A stretch of DNA of 64,000 nt from Micropruina glycogenica (GTDB taxonomy: Bacteria; Actinomycetota; Actinomycetes; Propionibacteriales; Propionibacteriaceae). Below the pieces are notes generated by a model. It made no database searches. It saw nothing but the letters and a program-made list of their open reading frames with translations, and was not told the origin of the DNA. Positions within the stretch are counted from its first letter, which is position 1. Each line of letters begins with the position of its first letter. The stretch lies in NCBI RefSeq assembly GCF_039524395.1, contig NZ_BAAAGO010000032.1. One strand, 5' to 3'. The translations under genes and the position numbers were made by a program. Below are positions 26,121 to 35,504 of this stretch, one piece after another.

Positions 26121-27522
26121 GCGGCCGCCTTGTGCCCAGATCGTCATCGGGGTGCTCGAACCTGGTCGGCTTGTGTTGCGACTTGTTGAACAGAAACATC
26201 AGCACGCTGAGCAGCACGCCGATGCCGATCAGCACCGCGGCGATCCAATACTGATCGGTGGAGCGTCCGGTCCACGGGCCGACAAGGTAGGCGCAACTCA
26301 GGGCACCGATCACCGGCAGCCAGCTGGGCGCGGTGAAGTGATCGTGTTCGACATTGTCTTTGCGCAGCACGAGCACGGCCACGTTGACCAGCGTGAACAC
26401 ACCCAGTAGCAGCAGGGCGGTGGTGCCGCCGAGCTGTGACACCTGACCGACGACGGTGATCAGCCCGACCGCCAGCAGGGTGGTGAAGATGATGGCCACC
26501 CAGGGCGTGCGCCGGCTGTGGTGCACCCGACCGAACACCGGCGGCAGCACGCCCTCGCGCGCCATGCCGTACAGCAGCCGCGACGCCATGAGCATGTTGA
26601 TCAGTGCCGAGTTGGCCACCGCGAACATCGAGATGAACGGAAAGATCGCACCGATCGGCAGGTTCGGCGCGCCGGTCTGCACCACCAGCAGCAGCGGAGT
26701 GGCACCCTCTTTCGACAACTCTCCCGGCGGCACCAACGCCACTGCCGACATCGACACCAGCACGTAGATCAGGCCGGTGATCGACAACCCGGTGAGCATC
26801 ATCGTGGGAAAGATCTTGGTGGGCTCACGGGTCTCTTCGGCCATGTTCACCGAGTCTTCGAACCCCACCATGGCGAAGAACGCCAATGACGTGGCGGTGG
26901 TGACGGCGAGAAAGATGCTCTTGTCTTCGGGGGTCTCGAACACGGTGACGCGCGAGAAGTCGGCCCGCCCCTGCGACATGGCGTAGACGGCGACGAAGAT
27001 CACCAGCAGCAGGCCCGACAGCTCCACGCAGGTGAGCACCACGTTGGCCTTGACGCTCTCGCCGACGCCGCGAATGTTCACCAGTGCCACCAGCAGCATG
27101 AAGCCGATCGCGATCACGATCGTCCAGACCGCGGAGGTTTCGAGGCCGAAGCCGCGCTGCAGGTTCTCGGCGAACGCGCGGGCCGCCGTCGAGGCCGACG
27201 TGATGCCCGAGGTCATCACCGTGAAGGCCACCACGAAGGTCAGAAAGTGAATGCCGAACGCCTTGTGCGTGTAGAGGGCGGCACCGGCCGCCTGTGGGTA
27301 CTTGGTGACCAACTCGAGGTAGCTGTAGGCCGTGATCGTGGCCACGACGAACGCGATGAGAAACGGTAGCCAAACCACTCCCCCGACCTCTTTGGCCACC
27401 ACGCCGGTCAGCGCATAGATGCCCGTGCCCAGAATGTCGCCGACGATGAACAGCAACAGCAGCCCGGGCCCCATCACCCGCTTGAGTTCGCCTTGGCTTT
27501 CGGTGGTTTCGGTTGCTGACAC
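26113..27522 (-). CDS. APC-family amino acid permease
   Basis: A 469-residue, 12-helix transporter of the amino acid-polyamine-organocation superfamily. The N-terminal GPGLLLLFIVGDILGTGIYALTG is the family's unwound helix 1 (G-x-G-I), and AFFAMVGFEDSVNMAEETREP is the helix 6-7 signature. I start at the GTG at 27522 because GGAGG lies 6 nt upstream. The C-terminus is charged and cytoplasmic. The substrate is not predictable; there is no catabolic operon around it. Its 8-bp overlap with the aldo/keto reductase end is convergent. Confidence 0.87.
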   Translation of the reverse strand: MSATETTESQGELKRVMGPGLLLLFIVGDILGTGIYALTGVVAKEVGGVVWLPFLIAFVVATITAYSYLELVTKYPQAAGAALYTHKAFGIHFLTFVVAFTVMTSGITSASTAARAFAENLQRGFGLETSAVWTIVIAIGFMLLVALVNIRGVGESVKANVVLTCVELSGLLLVIFVAVYAMSQGRADFSRVTVFETPEDKSIFLAVTTATSLAFFAMVGFEDSVNMAEETREPTKIFPTMMLTGLSITGLIYVLVSMSAVALVPPGELSKEGATPLLLVVQTGAPNLPIGAIFPFISMFAVANSALINMLMASRLLYGMAREGVLPPVFGRVHHSRRTPWVAIIFTTLLAVGLITVVGQVSQLGGTTALLLLGVFTLVNVAVLVLRKDNVEHDHFTAPSWLPVIGALSCAYLVGPWTGRSTDQYWIAAVLIGIGVLLSVLMFLFNKSQHKPTRFEHPDDDLGTRRPLN

Positions 27523-27624
27523 GGCGCACCTCCGTCCGATGAATGCCTCAGCCTGCCCAGAGCGGACGCCTCGCGACAAGAGGTCACCCCCAAAGCGGTG
27601 GCACGTTCTCGAAAGACCGCCGGG

Positions 27625-28506
27625 CTAGGCCAGCACGGCCACCGGCACAGCGCGATCGCCGTCTGGCCGGTACAACGCCAGCAGATCGTGTTGATGCAGC
27701 AGCGCGGTCGGGTCGTCGGGCACGGTGATCGACAACGGTCGTCCGTAGCCGACGTCACGCGCCTGGTCGTCGGTGAGTTCGACGACAGCGAAGCTCCGCC
27801 TCGCCACCTCGCCCAGCGGCATCAGCGCGGGCGCTTGCGGGGGGTCGGCGGTCAGCTCGTCGGGGCTCAGGGCGCCGGCCAGGTCGAAGCCGCCCACCCG
27901 GGTGCGACGCAGCGCGGTCAGGTGCCCACCCACGCCCAGGGAAGCCCCCAGGTCGCGGGCCAGCGCCCGAATGTAGGTGCCCGAGCTGCATTCGACCGCC
28001 ACGTCCAGATCCGTGACCGCAACCTCAGCCCGGGCAGCGCGGCGGGCCAGCACCTCGAACCGGCTCACCGTCACCGGACGGCCGGCCAGTTCGACGTCGG
28101 CGCCGGCACGGGCCAGCGCGTAGGCGCGCTTGCCGTCGACCTTGATCGCCGAGAACGTGGACGGAACCTGCACGATGTCGCCGCGCAGTGCGTCCAGGGC
28201 GCTTTCGATGGCGGCGTCCGACACAGCGACTGCCCTCGTTGCCTGGGTCACCTCTCCGTCGGCGTCGTCGGTGTTGGTGGCCTGCCCCAACCTGATGGTG
28301 GCCTCGTAGGTCTTCGTGGTGAGCGCCAGGTGGCCCAGTAGCCGGGTACCGCGGCCCACACCGATCACCAGAACACCGGTGGCCATCGGATCGAGGGTGC
28401 CCGCGTGGCCCACCTTGCGGGTGCCGAGCAGCCGGCGGCACCGGCCGACCACCTGGTGCGAGGTCCAGCCGCTCGGTTTGTCGACGACCAGAATTCCCGA
28501 CTGCAT
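27625..28506 (-). CDS. truB: tRNA pseudouridine(55) synthase
   Basis: TruB makes pseudouridine 55 in the T-loop of tRNAs. The 293-residue product has ILVVDKPSGWTSHQVV, the catalytic Asp39 in KVGHAGTLDPMATGVLVIGVG, the KxYxxxIRLG-type segment KTYEATIRLGQATNTDD, and CSSGTYIRALARDLG. A C-terminal RNA-binding extension (LALYRPDGDRAVPVAVL) is of the actinobacterial type. It follows the GNAT gene after 9 bp in the rbfA-GNAT-truB direction. Confidence 0.95.
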   Translation of the reverse strand: MQSGILVVDKPSGWTSHQVVGRCRRLLGTRKVGHAGTLDPMATGVLVIGVGRGTRLLGHLALTTKTYEATIRLGQATNTDDADGEVTQATRAVAVSDAAIESALDALRGDIVQVPSTFSAIKVDGKRAYALARAGADVELAGRPVTVSRFEVLARRAARAEVAVTDLDVAVECSSGTYIRALARDLGASLGVGGHLTALRRTRVGGFDLAGALSPDELTADPPQAPALMPLGEVARRSFAVVELTDDQARDVGYGRPLSITVPDDPTALLHQHDLLALYRPDGDRAVPVAVLA

Positions 28507-28515
28507 CGGGCCAGG

Positions 28516-29088
28516 TTAGTGGGCCTGAGCGACCGTTCGGCGCACGATGCAGCGGAACTTCGCCAGGTCGGCGACGCGCTCGAAGCCGGCCCGCTCGAAC
28601 ATGTGCAGGGTGCCGTTGAACAGAAACGACGCCGACATCTTCTTGGTGTCCAGATCGTGCCGCGGATAACCCTCGACGCTGCCCCCGCCGGCGTGCGCGA
28701 TGGCGTCCAGGGCGCCACCCAGAGCCAGTTCGGCGACGCCGCGCTTGCGGTGGTCGCGATCGACGAAGAAGCAGGTGATGCGGTAGTCGGTGGGTTCGAT
28801 GCCGCTGGCGTCGTACTGCTTGCGGTGGTAGATGTTCGGCAGTTCGACCGGGGTGCCGTACTCGCACCAGCCGACGACGGCGTCACCGTTCATCACCAGA
28901 GCGTGGTGGGCGATGCCCTGTTCGACCAGCCGCTTCTTGGCCGCGCAGTTGCCTTCGTGGCTACCGGTGCCGCCCTGTTCGTGAAACCACAAGCACCAGC
29001 AGCCGCCGAAGATGCCGTTGTGCTTGCGCACCAGCGCCTCGAACGCGGGAAACGTGGCGTCGCTCAATGCCTCGACACGGTAGGTCAT
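28516..29088 (-). CDS. GNAT family N-acetyltransferase in the rbfA-truB interval
   Basis: A 190-residue GNAT-like protein. GIFGGCWCLWFHEQGG near residue 25 is a cysteine-rich block seen in a subgroup of acetyltransferases. The acetyl-CoA region reads CFFVDRDHRKRGVAELALGGALDAI (R-K-x-G-V-A) at about residues 107-130, and the final MFERAGFERVADL is motif B. Start ATG at 29088. It interrupts the usual rbfA-truB adjacency (73 bp after rbfA, 9 bp before truB) and is probably co-transcribed. Substrate unknown. Confidence 0.83.
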   Translation of the reverse strand: MTYRVEALSDATFPAFEALVRKHNGIFGGCWCLWFHEQGGTGSHEGNCAAKKRLVEQGIAHHALVMNGDAVVGWCEYGTPVELPNIYHRKQYDASGIEPTDYRITCFFVDRDHRKRGVAELALGGALDAIAHAGGGSVEGYPRHDLDTKKMSASFLFNGTLHMFERAGFERVADLAKFRCIVRRTVAQAH

Positions 29089-29161
29089 GCGCCGAGGCTA
29101 AACCCGGTTGCGGACGTTTCGCGTCCGCAAGGTCTCGCCAAAGCTCGCCCAGCAGTCGGAC

Positions 29162-29596
29162 TCAATCTTCCGACGGCTCCTCGTCGGGGTGCTTGTACGG
29201 GTCGGCCTCGCCCGCGTACGACGCGGTGGCGGCCTGCGCCGCCACCGCCTCGTCAGCAGCCTTGGCCCGAGCCAGCGCGTCGGTGATCTGCGCCGCAGTT
29301 TCGGGAACCGCGTCGAGCACGAAGTCGATGGTCGGGGTGAACTTCATGCCCAACTGCTTGCCGACCGTCGAGCGGATCAGGCCCTTGGCCGACGACAACG
29401 CCGCGGCGGTGTCGTCGCGGGCCTGCTCGTCGCCCAGCACCGTGTAGAACACGGTGCCCTCACGACCGTCACCGGTGAGCCGCACGTCGGTGATGGTGAC
29501 GAAGCCGAGCCGCGGATCCTTGATCCGCCGCTCCAACAGCTCCGCCACGATCACCTTGATCTGCTCAGCGACCTTGACGTAGCGCGGGTTACCCAT
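29162..29596 (-). CDS. rbfA: 30S ribosome-binding factor A
   Basis: RbfA is a KH-like factor for late 16S rRNA maturation and cold adaptation. The 144-residue product has VAEQIKVIVAELLERRIKDPRLGFVTITDVRLT near the start and the family region LSSAKGLIRSTVGKQLGMKFTPTIDFVLD. The last 30 residues are acidic and disordered. It overlaps nothing but starts 1 bp after the infB stop codon, so translation is coupled. Confidence 0.95.
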   Translation of the reverse strand: MGNPRYVKVAEQIKVIVAELLERRIKDPRLGFVTITDVRLTGDGREGTVFYTVLGDEQARDDTAAALSSAKGLIRSTVGKQLGMKFTPTIDFVLDAVPETAAQITDALARAKAADEAVAAQAATASYAGEADPYKHPDEEPSED

Positions 29597-29597
29597 C

Positions 29598-32489
29598 TCA
29601 GTCCCTCGCCTTCTCGACCATCTCGAAGGTCTCGATCACGTCGTCGACCTTGATGTCGGAGTAGTTGGCCAGCGTCATGCCGCACTCGTAGCCCTCGCGC
29701 ACCTCGGTGACGTCGTCCTTCTCGCGCCGCAGCGACGCGATCGAGGTTTCGGTCACCACGACACCGTCGCGGATCAGGCGCGCCTTGCTGTTGCGCCTGA
29801 TCGAGCCGTCGATCACCATGCAGCCCGCGATCGTGCCGAACTTCGACGAGCGGAAGATCTCGCGGATCTCGGCCTGGCCGCTGACCTTCTCTTCGAAGAT
29901 CGGCTTCAGCATGCCCTTCAGCGCGGCCTCGACGTCGTCGATCGCGGCGTAGATCACCGAGTAGTAGCGAATGTCGACGCCTGCCGAATCCGCCATCTGG
30001 GTGGCCTTGCCCTGCGGCCGCACGTTGAAGCCGATGATGACGGCATCGGACGCCTCGGCCAGCGACACGTTGGTCTCGGTGATCGCACCGACACCGCGGT
30101 CGATGACCCGCAGGCTGACCTCGTCGCCGATGTCGATACCGGCCAGCGCATCTTCCAGCGCCTCGACCGAACCGGCCGAATCGCCCTTGAGGATGAGCTT
30201 GAGCTCCTGGGTCTCGCCCTTCTCGAGCTGCTCGAACAGCTGGTCGAGGGTCTTGCGACGGGTGGTCTTGGCCAGCAGGGCGGCCCGCTGCCGGGACTCC
30301 CGCTTGTCGGCGATCTGGCGCGCCATGCGGTCGTCCTCGACGACCAGGAAGTTGTCGCCCGCGCCCGGCACCGAGGTCAGGCCGAGCACCTGCACCGGCA
30401 TGGACGGCGGCGCCTCGGTGACCTGCTCGCCCTGATCGTTGATCATGGCGCGCACCCGGCCGTGGGCCGAGCCGGCCACGATCGAGTCGCCGGTGCGCAG
30501 CGTGCCGCGGTGCACCAGCACGGTGGCCACGGGGCCGCGGCCCTTGTCGAGATGCGCCTCGATCGCCACACCCTGGGCGGGCATGTCGGGGTTGGCGCGC
30601 AGGTCGAGCGACGCGTCCGCGGTCAGCACGACCGCCTCCAGCAGCTCGTCCAGGCCGGTACGGGCGGTGGCCGAGACGTCGACGAACATGGTGTCGCCGC
30701 CGTACTCCTCGGGCACCAGGCCGAACTCGGTGAGCTGGCCGCGCACCTTGGTGGGGTCGGCCGACTCTTTGTCGATCTTGTTGACCGCCACCACGATCGG
30801 CACCTCGGCCGCCTTGGCGTGGTTGAGCGCCTCGATGGTCTGCGGCATCACACCGTCGTCGGCGGCCACCACCAGCACGGCGATGTCGGTCGACTTGGCA
30901 CCGCGGGCACGCATGGCGGTGAACGCCTCGTGGCCCGGGGTGTCGATGAAGGTGATCTTGCGCTCTTGGCCGTCGACCTCGGTGGCCACCTGGTAGGCGC
31001 CGATCGCCTGCGTGATGCCGCCGGCCTCGCCCGCCACCACGTTGGTGTTGCGAATGGCGTCGAGCAGCTTGGTCTTGCCGTGGTCGACGTGACCCATCAC
31101 GGTGACCGCCGGCGGACGCGGCGCCAGGTCTTCTTCGCCGCCCTCGTCCTCACCGAACTCGATGTCGAAGCTCTCCAGCAGCTCGCGGTCCTCGTCCTCG
31201 GGCGAGACGACCTCGATGGTGTAGTTGAGCTCGGCGCCCAGCACCTGCAGCGTGTCGTCGGCCACCGACTGGGTGGCGTTGACCATTTCGCCCAGGTTGA
31301 ACAGCACCTGCACCAGCGACGCCGGATCGACGCCGATCTTCTCGGCCAGGTCGGTCAGCGAGGCGCCACGGCGCAGCCGGACGGTGGATCCGTCACCGGG
31401 ACGGATCCGCACGCCGCCGATCGTCGGCGCCTCCATCTGGTCGAACTCTTGGCGACGCTGCTTCTTGCTCTTGCGTCCGCGCTTGGCGGGACCACCGGCG
31501 CGCCCGAAGGCACCCTGGGTGCCGGAGCCGCCACGGCCGCCACGGCCGCGACCGCCACCACCGGTGGGCGGACCACCGGGGCCGCCACGGCCCGGACCGG
31601 CGTTGCCGCCGAAGCCGGGCCGTCCGGCGCCGCCGGGACGACCCTGGCCGCCGCCGAAGCCGGGACGTCCGCCACCACCGGTGCGGGTCTGCCCGCCGCC
31701 CAGACCGGGGTTGGCCTGGCGGGGCATCATCGCGGGGTTCGGACGAGGCATGCCGGGCACGCCGGGACGAGCCGAGCCGCCCGGACGGGGCGCTCCGGTG
31801 CGGGCGTCAGGACGCCCGCCCGGCGCCGTGCCGGTGCCTGCTCCTTCAGGACGGGGGCGACGCACGCCCATGCCCTGGCTGGAGGCGAACGGGTTGTTAC
31901 CCGGACGCGGCGTGCCGGTGCGGCGGGCCGCGTTGCCGGCGCCGGGCACACCACCCGTACCACCGGGACGCGGCATCGGCCGCGGGGTCGGAGTACCACC
32001 CGTGGACGGCCGGGACTGCTGCGGCGCACTGGGCCGCGGCTGCGGCGTGGCGCTCGGGCGCGGTGTCGCGCTCGGGGCCTGGGGCGTCGCCCTCGGCGCG
32101 GCGGCCGGAGCCTGCGCAGCGGGGCGCGCGGGCGCAGCGGACTGCGCTGGGGCAGCGGACTGCGCGGGCGCGGCGGACTGTGTGGGCGCGGCGGGCTGGG
32201 GCTGCGCCGGTGCCGACGCGGCCGGGGCGGGCGTGCTCGGCTTGGCCGCTGGGGCTGCCGGACGTGCGCCAGACGGCGCAGTACGAGCGGGTGCGGCCTT
32301 TGCTGGTGCGGCTGCCGGTGCGGCGGGAGCCGACTCGGTGGCCAGCTTCTCTTTCACCTTGCGCACCACGGGTGCCTCGATCGTAGATGAGGCGGAGCGG
32401 ACGAATTCCCCCATACCCTTGAGGGTCGACAACAGCTCTTTGCTTTCGAGTCCGAGCTCTTTTGCGAGCTCGTAGACGCGGACTGCCAC
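29598..32489 (-). CDS. infB: translation initiation factor IF-2
   Basis: IF-2 is the GTPase that brings initiator tRNA to the 30S subunit. The 963-residue product has an IF2-N domain (VRVYELAKELGLESKELLSTL), a long low-complexity Ala/Pro/Gly/Arg linker at about residues 50-345 with PAQSA and GGGRPGFGG repeats, a second IF2-N domain, the G domain with GHVDHGKT near residue 465, DTPGHEAF and NKID, then domains II-IV. The start is GTG at 32489 with GGAGA upstream. In most actinobacteria it follows nusA-ylxR directly; here ylxR is kept but nusA lies about 6.8 kb away. Confidence 0.97.
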   Translation of the reverse strand: MAVRVYELAKELGLESKELLSTLKGMGEFVRSASSTIEAPVVRKVKEKLATESAPAAPAAAPAKAAPARTAPSGARPAAPAAKPSTPAPAASAPAQPQPAAPTQSAAPAQSAAPAQSAAPARPAAQAPAAAPRATPQAPSATPRPSATPQPRPSAPQQSRPSTGGTPTPRPMPRPGGTGGVPGAGNAARRTGTPRPGNNPFASSQGMGVRRPRPEGAGTGTAPGGRPDARTGAPRPGGSARPGVPGMPRPNPAMMPRQANPGLGGGQTRTGGGGRPGFGGGQGRPGGAGRPGFGGNAGPGRGGPGGPPTGGGGRGRGGRGGSGTQGAFGRAGGPAKRGRKSKKQRRQEFDQMEAPTIGGVRIRPGDGSTVRLRRGASLTDLAEKIGVDPASLVQVLFNLGEMVNATQSVADDTLQVLGAELNYTIEVVSPEDEDRELLESFDIEFGEDEGGEEDLAPRPPAVTVMGHVDHGKTKLLDAIRNTNVVAGEAGGITQAIGAYQVATEVDGQERKITFIDTPGHEAFTAMRARGAKSTDIAVLVVAADDGVMPQTIEALNHAKAAEVPIVVAVNKIDKESADPTKVRGQLTEFGLVPEEYGGDTMFVDVSATARTGLDELLEAVVLTADASLDLRANPDMPAQGVAIEAHLDKGRGPVATVLVHRGTLRTGDSIVAGSAHGRVRAMINDQGEQVTEAPPSMPVQVLGLTSVPGAGDNFLVVEDDRMARQIADKRESRQRAALLAKTTRRKTLDQLFEQLEKGETQELKLILKGDSAGSVEALEDALAGIDIGDEVSLRVIDRGVGAITETNVSLAEASDAVIIGFNVRPQGKATQMADSAGVDIRYYSVIYAAIDDVEAALKGMLKPIFEEKVSGQAEIREIFRSSKFGTIAGCMVIDGSIRRNSKARLIRDGVVVTETSIASLRREKDDVTEVREGYECGMTLANYSDIKVDDVIETFEMVEKARD

Positions 32490-32648
32490 TAGTCTCCTTC
32501 GGCGGTCCGCGGGCGCGCGGACCAGTTAGTTGTTGATGCTCATTTCGAGGTACTCATCGAGTGGTCATGAGCGTTAGCCCACTTTCTGGTTGGGATCCGC
32601 CCTGGTCGGCGGAGGCGCACGGATAACTCTATCGCCGTCGCCCTCGAA

Positions 32649-32900
32649 TCACCCAACCGACAACGACGCCAAGACATTCCGCACGGCGGCAGCGTCGAGC
32701 TGACGACGCAGCCCACGCGCCAGCGCGCGCGTCTTCAGCGCCCGCTCGACGCAGGCCGGGTGCACGTAGACGCCCCGGCCGGGCAGCAACTGCTGCTCGT
32801 CGATGGTGACGGCCGACCCGCCGTCCCACACCAGGCGCACCAGGGTGGGCTTGTCGGCCCGGCCGCGGCAGCCGGCGCACATGCGAACAGGAGTGGTCAT
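32649..32900 (-). CDS. ylxR: YlxR family RNA-binding protein
   Basis: An 83-residue protein with the YlxR signature PVRMCAGCRGRADKPTLVRLVW and GRGVYVHPACVERALKTRAL. The family has a nucleic-acid-binding fold and is almost always encoded between nusA and infB; proposed roles are in RNA processing and RNase P interaction. I chose the ATG at 32900 because the upstream residues do not belong to the family and GGCGGCGTC... gives no better start. It is now the first gene of the ylxR-infB-rbfA unit. Confidence 0.92.
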   Translation of the reverse strand: MTTPVRMCAGCRGRADKPTLVRLVWDGGSAVTIDEQQLLPGRGVYVHPACVERALKTRALARGLRRQLDAAAVRNVLASLSVG

Positions 32901-33288
32901 GACGCCGCCCAGCCTAATGCGGCTCGCCGGTCGAGCCTCGTCGAGACCCACTCACAGCGACCAGACAGGGTGCGCGTAGTGCGCACCCAGCCTCGGACGG
33001 TTTCGTAGTGGTCAGGCAAGCAAGACAACGCGCACCGGTGCAGAACGGAGGTCACAACTGGCAGCACGACCGACTGATTCCTCTTTCCGACCCGGCCGTC
33101 CCCCCTGGACGGCCGGGTTCAGTCGTGTTCGGGCCGGTGAATCAGCCTTGTTCGGGAGGGGTGAGTGGCGCCGGACTGGGAGCGCCTCTCGGCGCGGGGC
33201 CGCTCGAAGCGGCAAGTGTTGGAGCCCGGGGCTACCGCAGTCCGGCGCCGTTGACCGAATATAGGCCCCGCGACCGCAAGACCCAAGC
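32901..33288. other. ylxR-infB leader with two strong hairpins
   Basis: 388 bp without a gene. It contains a hairpin GGGTGCGC-gtagt-GCGCACCC at 32968-32988 and a stronger one at 33090-33118 (separate entry). A GTCGAGCCTCGTCGAGACCC relative of the dispersed repeat lies near 32929-32950. Since nusA is far away, a promoter for ylxR-infB should be in this stretch, but I cannot point to convincing -35/-10 boxes. Confidence 0.5.
33090..33118. terminator. 12-bp hairpin with C-rich loop
   Basis: ACCCGGCCGTCC (33090-33101) pairs perfectly with GGACGGCCGGGT (33107-33118) around a CCCCT loop; six Cs in a row span the loop side. It belongs to no gene end, lying 170 bp beyond the stop of the minus-strand gene at 33289 and upstream of ylxR. 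It could end that minus-strand transcript or be the terminator of a small RNA read on the plus strand from around 33010. Confidence 0.5.
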
Positions 33289-33891
33289 TCAACGCAAAGA
33301 ATCGGCGCGCCAGAGCCCGGCACAGGCCGAAAGATCTGCCGACATCTGCTGCAGCCGCTGCGCCCGCAACAGGTGGTCGCGGCCGTCGAGTTCGGCACTG
33401 CCGGCCGAGGTCACCGCACAAAAGGCCGCTGCGCGTTCGAGGGCCACCGCGAAGTCGCCGGTGAACGCCCCGCGCAAAATGTCGTCGGCGATTCGGCGCA
33501 CGTCTTCGGGCCGCGGCGGGTCGATGCCGGCCACCACGTGATTGGGTTCGGTGAACCGCACCCCGGCCGCGTACACCCGGCCCACGCCCGCCGCATCGGT
33601 ACGCATCCATTCGCGAATGAAGTAGAGCCGCCATAGCGCGCCGGGAAGGCTGCGGGGTGGACGCGAAGCCCACAGGTCGGCCAGCGTCGACAACCCGATC
33701 TCGTCGACCAAGGCGAGCATCCGTTCGGCCGTCGCCGGGTCGTCGCCGGCGCGGCCGGTCTGCACCAGCACCCGCGCCGTCTCGTGGGCGGCATGCAACC
33801 GGGCGATGGGGTCAGACGCCTGCCCCATCAGTTCGAGCACGGCCGGGTCACGAAACGCCGGACGCCTTGGCGGACGATTGTCTGTAGCCAT
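33289..33891 (-). CDS. conserved hypothetical protein
   Basis: A 200-residue, mostly helical, soluble protein. Blocks PAFRDPAVLELMGQASDPIARLHAAHETARVLV, TLADLWASRPPRSLPGALWRLYFIREWM and GAFTGDFAVALERAAAFCAV recur, to my recollection, in many actinobacterial proteins of unknown function. I start at the ATG at 33891. The first part of the coding sequence (33722-33864) is duplicated at 36334-36476 with about two differences in 143 bp, though that copy is not a gene. No membrane segment or catalytic motif is evident. Confidence 0.72.
   Translation of the reverse strand: MATDNRPPRRPAFRDPAVLELMGQASDPIARLHAAHETARVLVQTGRAGDDPATAERMLALVDEIGLSTLADLWASRPPRSLPGALWRLYFIREWMRTDAAGVGRVYAAGVRFTEPNHVVAGIDPPRPEDVRRIADDILRGAFTGDFAVALERAAAFCAVTSAGSAELDGRDHLLRAQRLQQMSADLSACAGLWRADSLR
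33722..33864. repeat. 143-bp direct repeat, left copy
   Basis: This segment of the hypothetical gene recurs at 36334-36476 in the same orientation with only about two mismatches (GTCAGACGCC here, GTCGGACCCC there). The two copies flank a 2.5-kb segment with the IS remnant and the secreted-protein genes. Confidence 0.9.
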
Positions 33892-33984
33892 CGCCAAACA
33901 GCTTACGTCTCGACGGCACGCTCCGTCGCAATTGTGACGCACTCGCGCCCAAGGCACGTCGAACACGGAGCGGTACAGCACCAT

Positions 33985-34791
33985 CACCACAGTCGCAAAG
34001 CTGTTGGAGCACAATCGCCGAGTGCATACCGAGAACTTCGGGGATGGCCCGCGGCAGGTGTGGCTGGTGTTGAACCGCGAAGGCATACCGGTCGCCCGCT
34101 ACAACGTCGAGCGGCTGATGACAGCCGCTGGGCTGGTCGGAGTGGTGCGCGGCAAGGTCAAACGCACCACCATCGCCCGCGCCGGTCCCAAACCGGATGA
34201 CCGGGTGCAGCGCAAGTTCGAGCCGCTGGCGCCGAACCGGCTAAGGGTGGCCGACTTCACCTACGTCCCCACCTGGGCAGGGTGGGTATTTCGTCGCGTT
34301 CGTGATCGACGCCTACGCCCGCCGCATCCTCGGCTGGCGCACCGCCACCAGCATGACCACCGAGCTGGTCCTGGACGCCATCAAGCAAGCCATCTGGACC
34401 GGCAAACCGAGGGCCACGACCAGTTCGAGCAGCTGGTCGCGCACAACGACCGAGGCGTCCAATACCTGTCGGTAGTTACTCAGAACGACTCGCCCAGGCG
34501 GGCATCACGCCGTCGGTCGGCGGGGTCGGCTCCAGCTTCGACAACGCCCTGGCCGATAGCATCGAGGGCTAGACAAGATCGAAGTGATCCGCCGCCAGGG
34601 ACCCTGGCGCAACCTCGACACCGTCGAGATCGCCACCGCCGAATCGATCGGCTGGTACAACAACCAGCGGCTCAACCAGTACTGCGGCGACATGCCCCCG
34701 CCGTCCTGGAACAAGTCCACTGCGCTCAACAACAACCTTCAGCCGCAAGGTAAGGGAGCCAAACCAACTCCGGACATGCCCGGGAGGTTCA
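33985..34791 (+). pseudogene. degenerate IS3-family transposase (OrfB) and right end
   Basis: Several frames together give an IS3 OrfB integrase. In one frame: LLEHNRRVHTENFG, VWLVLNREGIPVARYNVERL, GVVRGKVKRTTIARAGP, FEPLAPNRLRVADFTYVPTW. After a shift near 34280: FVAFVIDAYARRILGWRTAT, TELVLDAIKQAIW. After further shifts: HNDRGVQYLS, ITPSVGGVGSSFDNALADS and EVIRRQGPWRNLDTVEIATAESIGWYNN. Parts of the DDE domain are therefore recognisable but broken by at least three frameshifts and in-frame stops. CTCCGGACATGCCCGGGAGG near 34769-34788 resembles IS3-type right ends. OrfA and the left end are missing. Confidence 0.85.
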
Positions 34792-34908
34792 GTGATGCGC
34801 TGGCAAACTCAGAGGCTTTGGCAGGAACTACTATTTTCGCCGCCTTGCGCCATGTGGGCTCTATCAGTAGGCTCCTGACACCTACCCCTAAAGATAGGCC
34901 CTAGCCTA

Positions 34909-35496
34909 ATGAAGCAAGAACGAAAGGCACTTGCCACTTTCGGTGCAATTGCCTGTGTTATGGTCTGCACTTCCACTTCGGCAGCAGTTGCATCCGCCCA
35001 AGAAGCCGCCCCTAAAAGTGTGATTTGTCAAGGTTCACCGTTGGATCCAACGTCTGCTGGCCAACGAATCACCCCGAGCCACACGCGCACTGCCAGCGAG
35101 TACAGCTTCTCCAATAAGAAGAAGATCTACATTGCTTCGAGGGGGTCACGCATCTACGGCGATCGGAATGTGACGCTCAAGATCGAGAGTGGAATATCGC
35201 ACACGATCAGCGGATCCATCACGGGCACTGCGGAGGTAGAGGCGGGGGTGTTGTTCGCGAAGGCGAGCGCGAGCCTTGCCGTCACCGTGGGCGGCTCAGT
35301 CACGACCACCAGCAACCATGGCGGGTCATGGAAGGTCACTCAGAAGGTCGGCTGGTTGGAGGTGGGCACGCTGAACGGGTACTCATTTAGTTGGACCAAG
35401 TTTCACTACAAGGCCCCCTGCACCAAGGTAGTTGAGGGAAAGGGCACCGCGAAGGCTGCAGTCAAGGGTGCTCCCGCATATTACAAGCACAGTTGA
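34909..35496 (+). CDS. small secreted protein with alternating Ser/Thr-Val segment
   Basis: A 195-residue exported protein with a Sec signal peptide (core about residues 8-22, cleavage probably after ASA at 28-30). The mature region contains SGISHTISGSITGTAEVEAG, VLFAKASASLAVTVGGSVTT and a closing TKFHYKAPC. Alternating small polar and hydrophobic residues over about 45 positions resemble the amphipathic hairpins of aerolysin-type beta-pore-forming proteins; that link is only inferred. Two mature cysteines may pair. Codon use is less GC-rich than neighbours. It lies 118 bp after the IS remnant and 8 bp before a lipoprotein gene. Confidence 0.68.
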   Translation: MKQERKALATFGAIACVMVCTSTSAAVASAQEAAPKSVICQGSPLDPTSAGQRITPSHTRTASEYSFSNKKKIYIASRGSRIYGDRNVTLKIESGISHTISGSITGTAEVEAGVLFAKASASLAVTVGGSVTTTSNHGGSWKVTQKVGWLEVGTLNGYSFSWTKFHYKAPCTKVVEGKGTAKAAVKGAPAYYKHS

Positions 35497-35504
35497 CCTC
35501 CGGC

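Noticed and set aside
31355..32389. Tandem repeats in infB as a repeat locus
   Set aside because: The Ala/Pro and Gly/Arg repeats are the normal low-complexity linker of actinobacterial IF-2.
30462..32390. 642-codon plus-strand frame opposite infB
   Set aside because: Shadow of the IF-2 gene, including its repetitive linker; no recognisable motif.
33985..34791. Functional insertion sequence
   Set aside because: At least three frameshifts, no OrfA and no left inverted repeat; it is a relic only.
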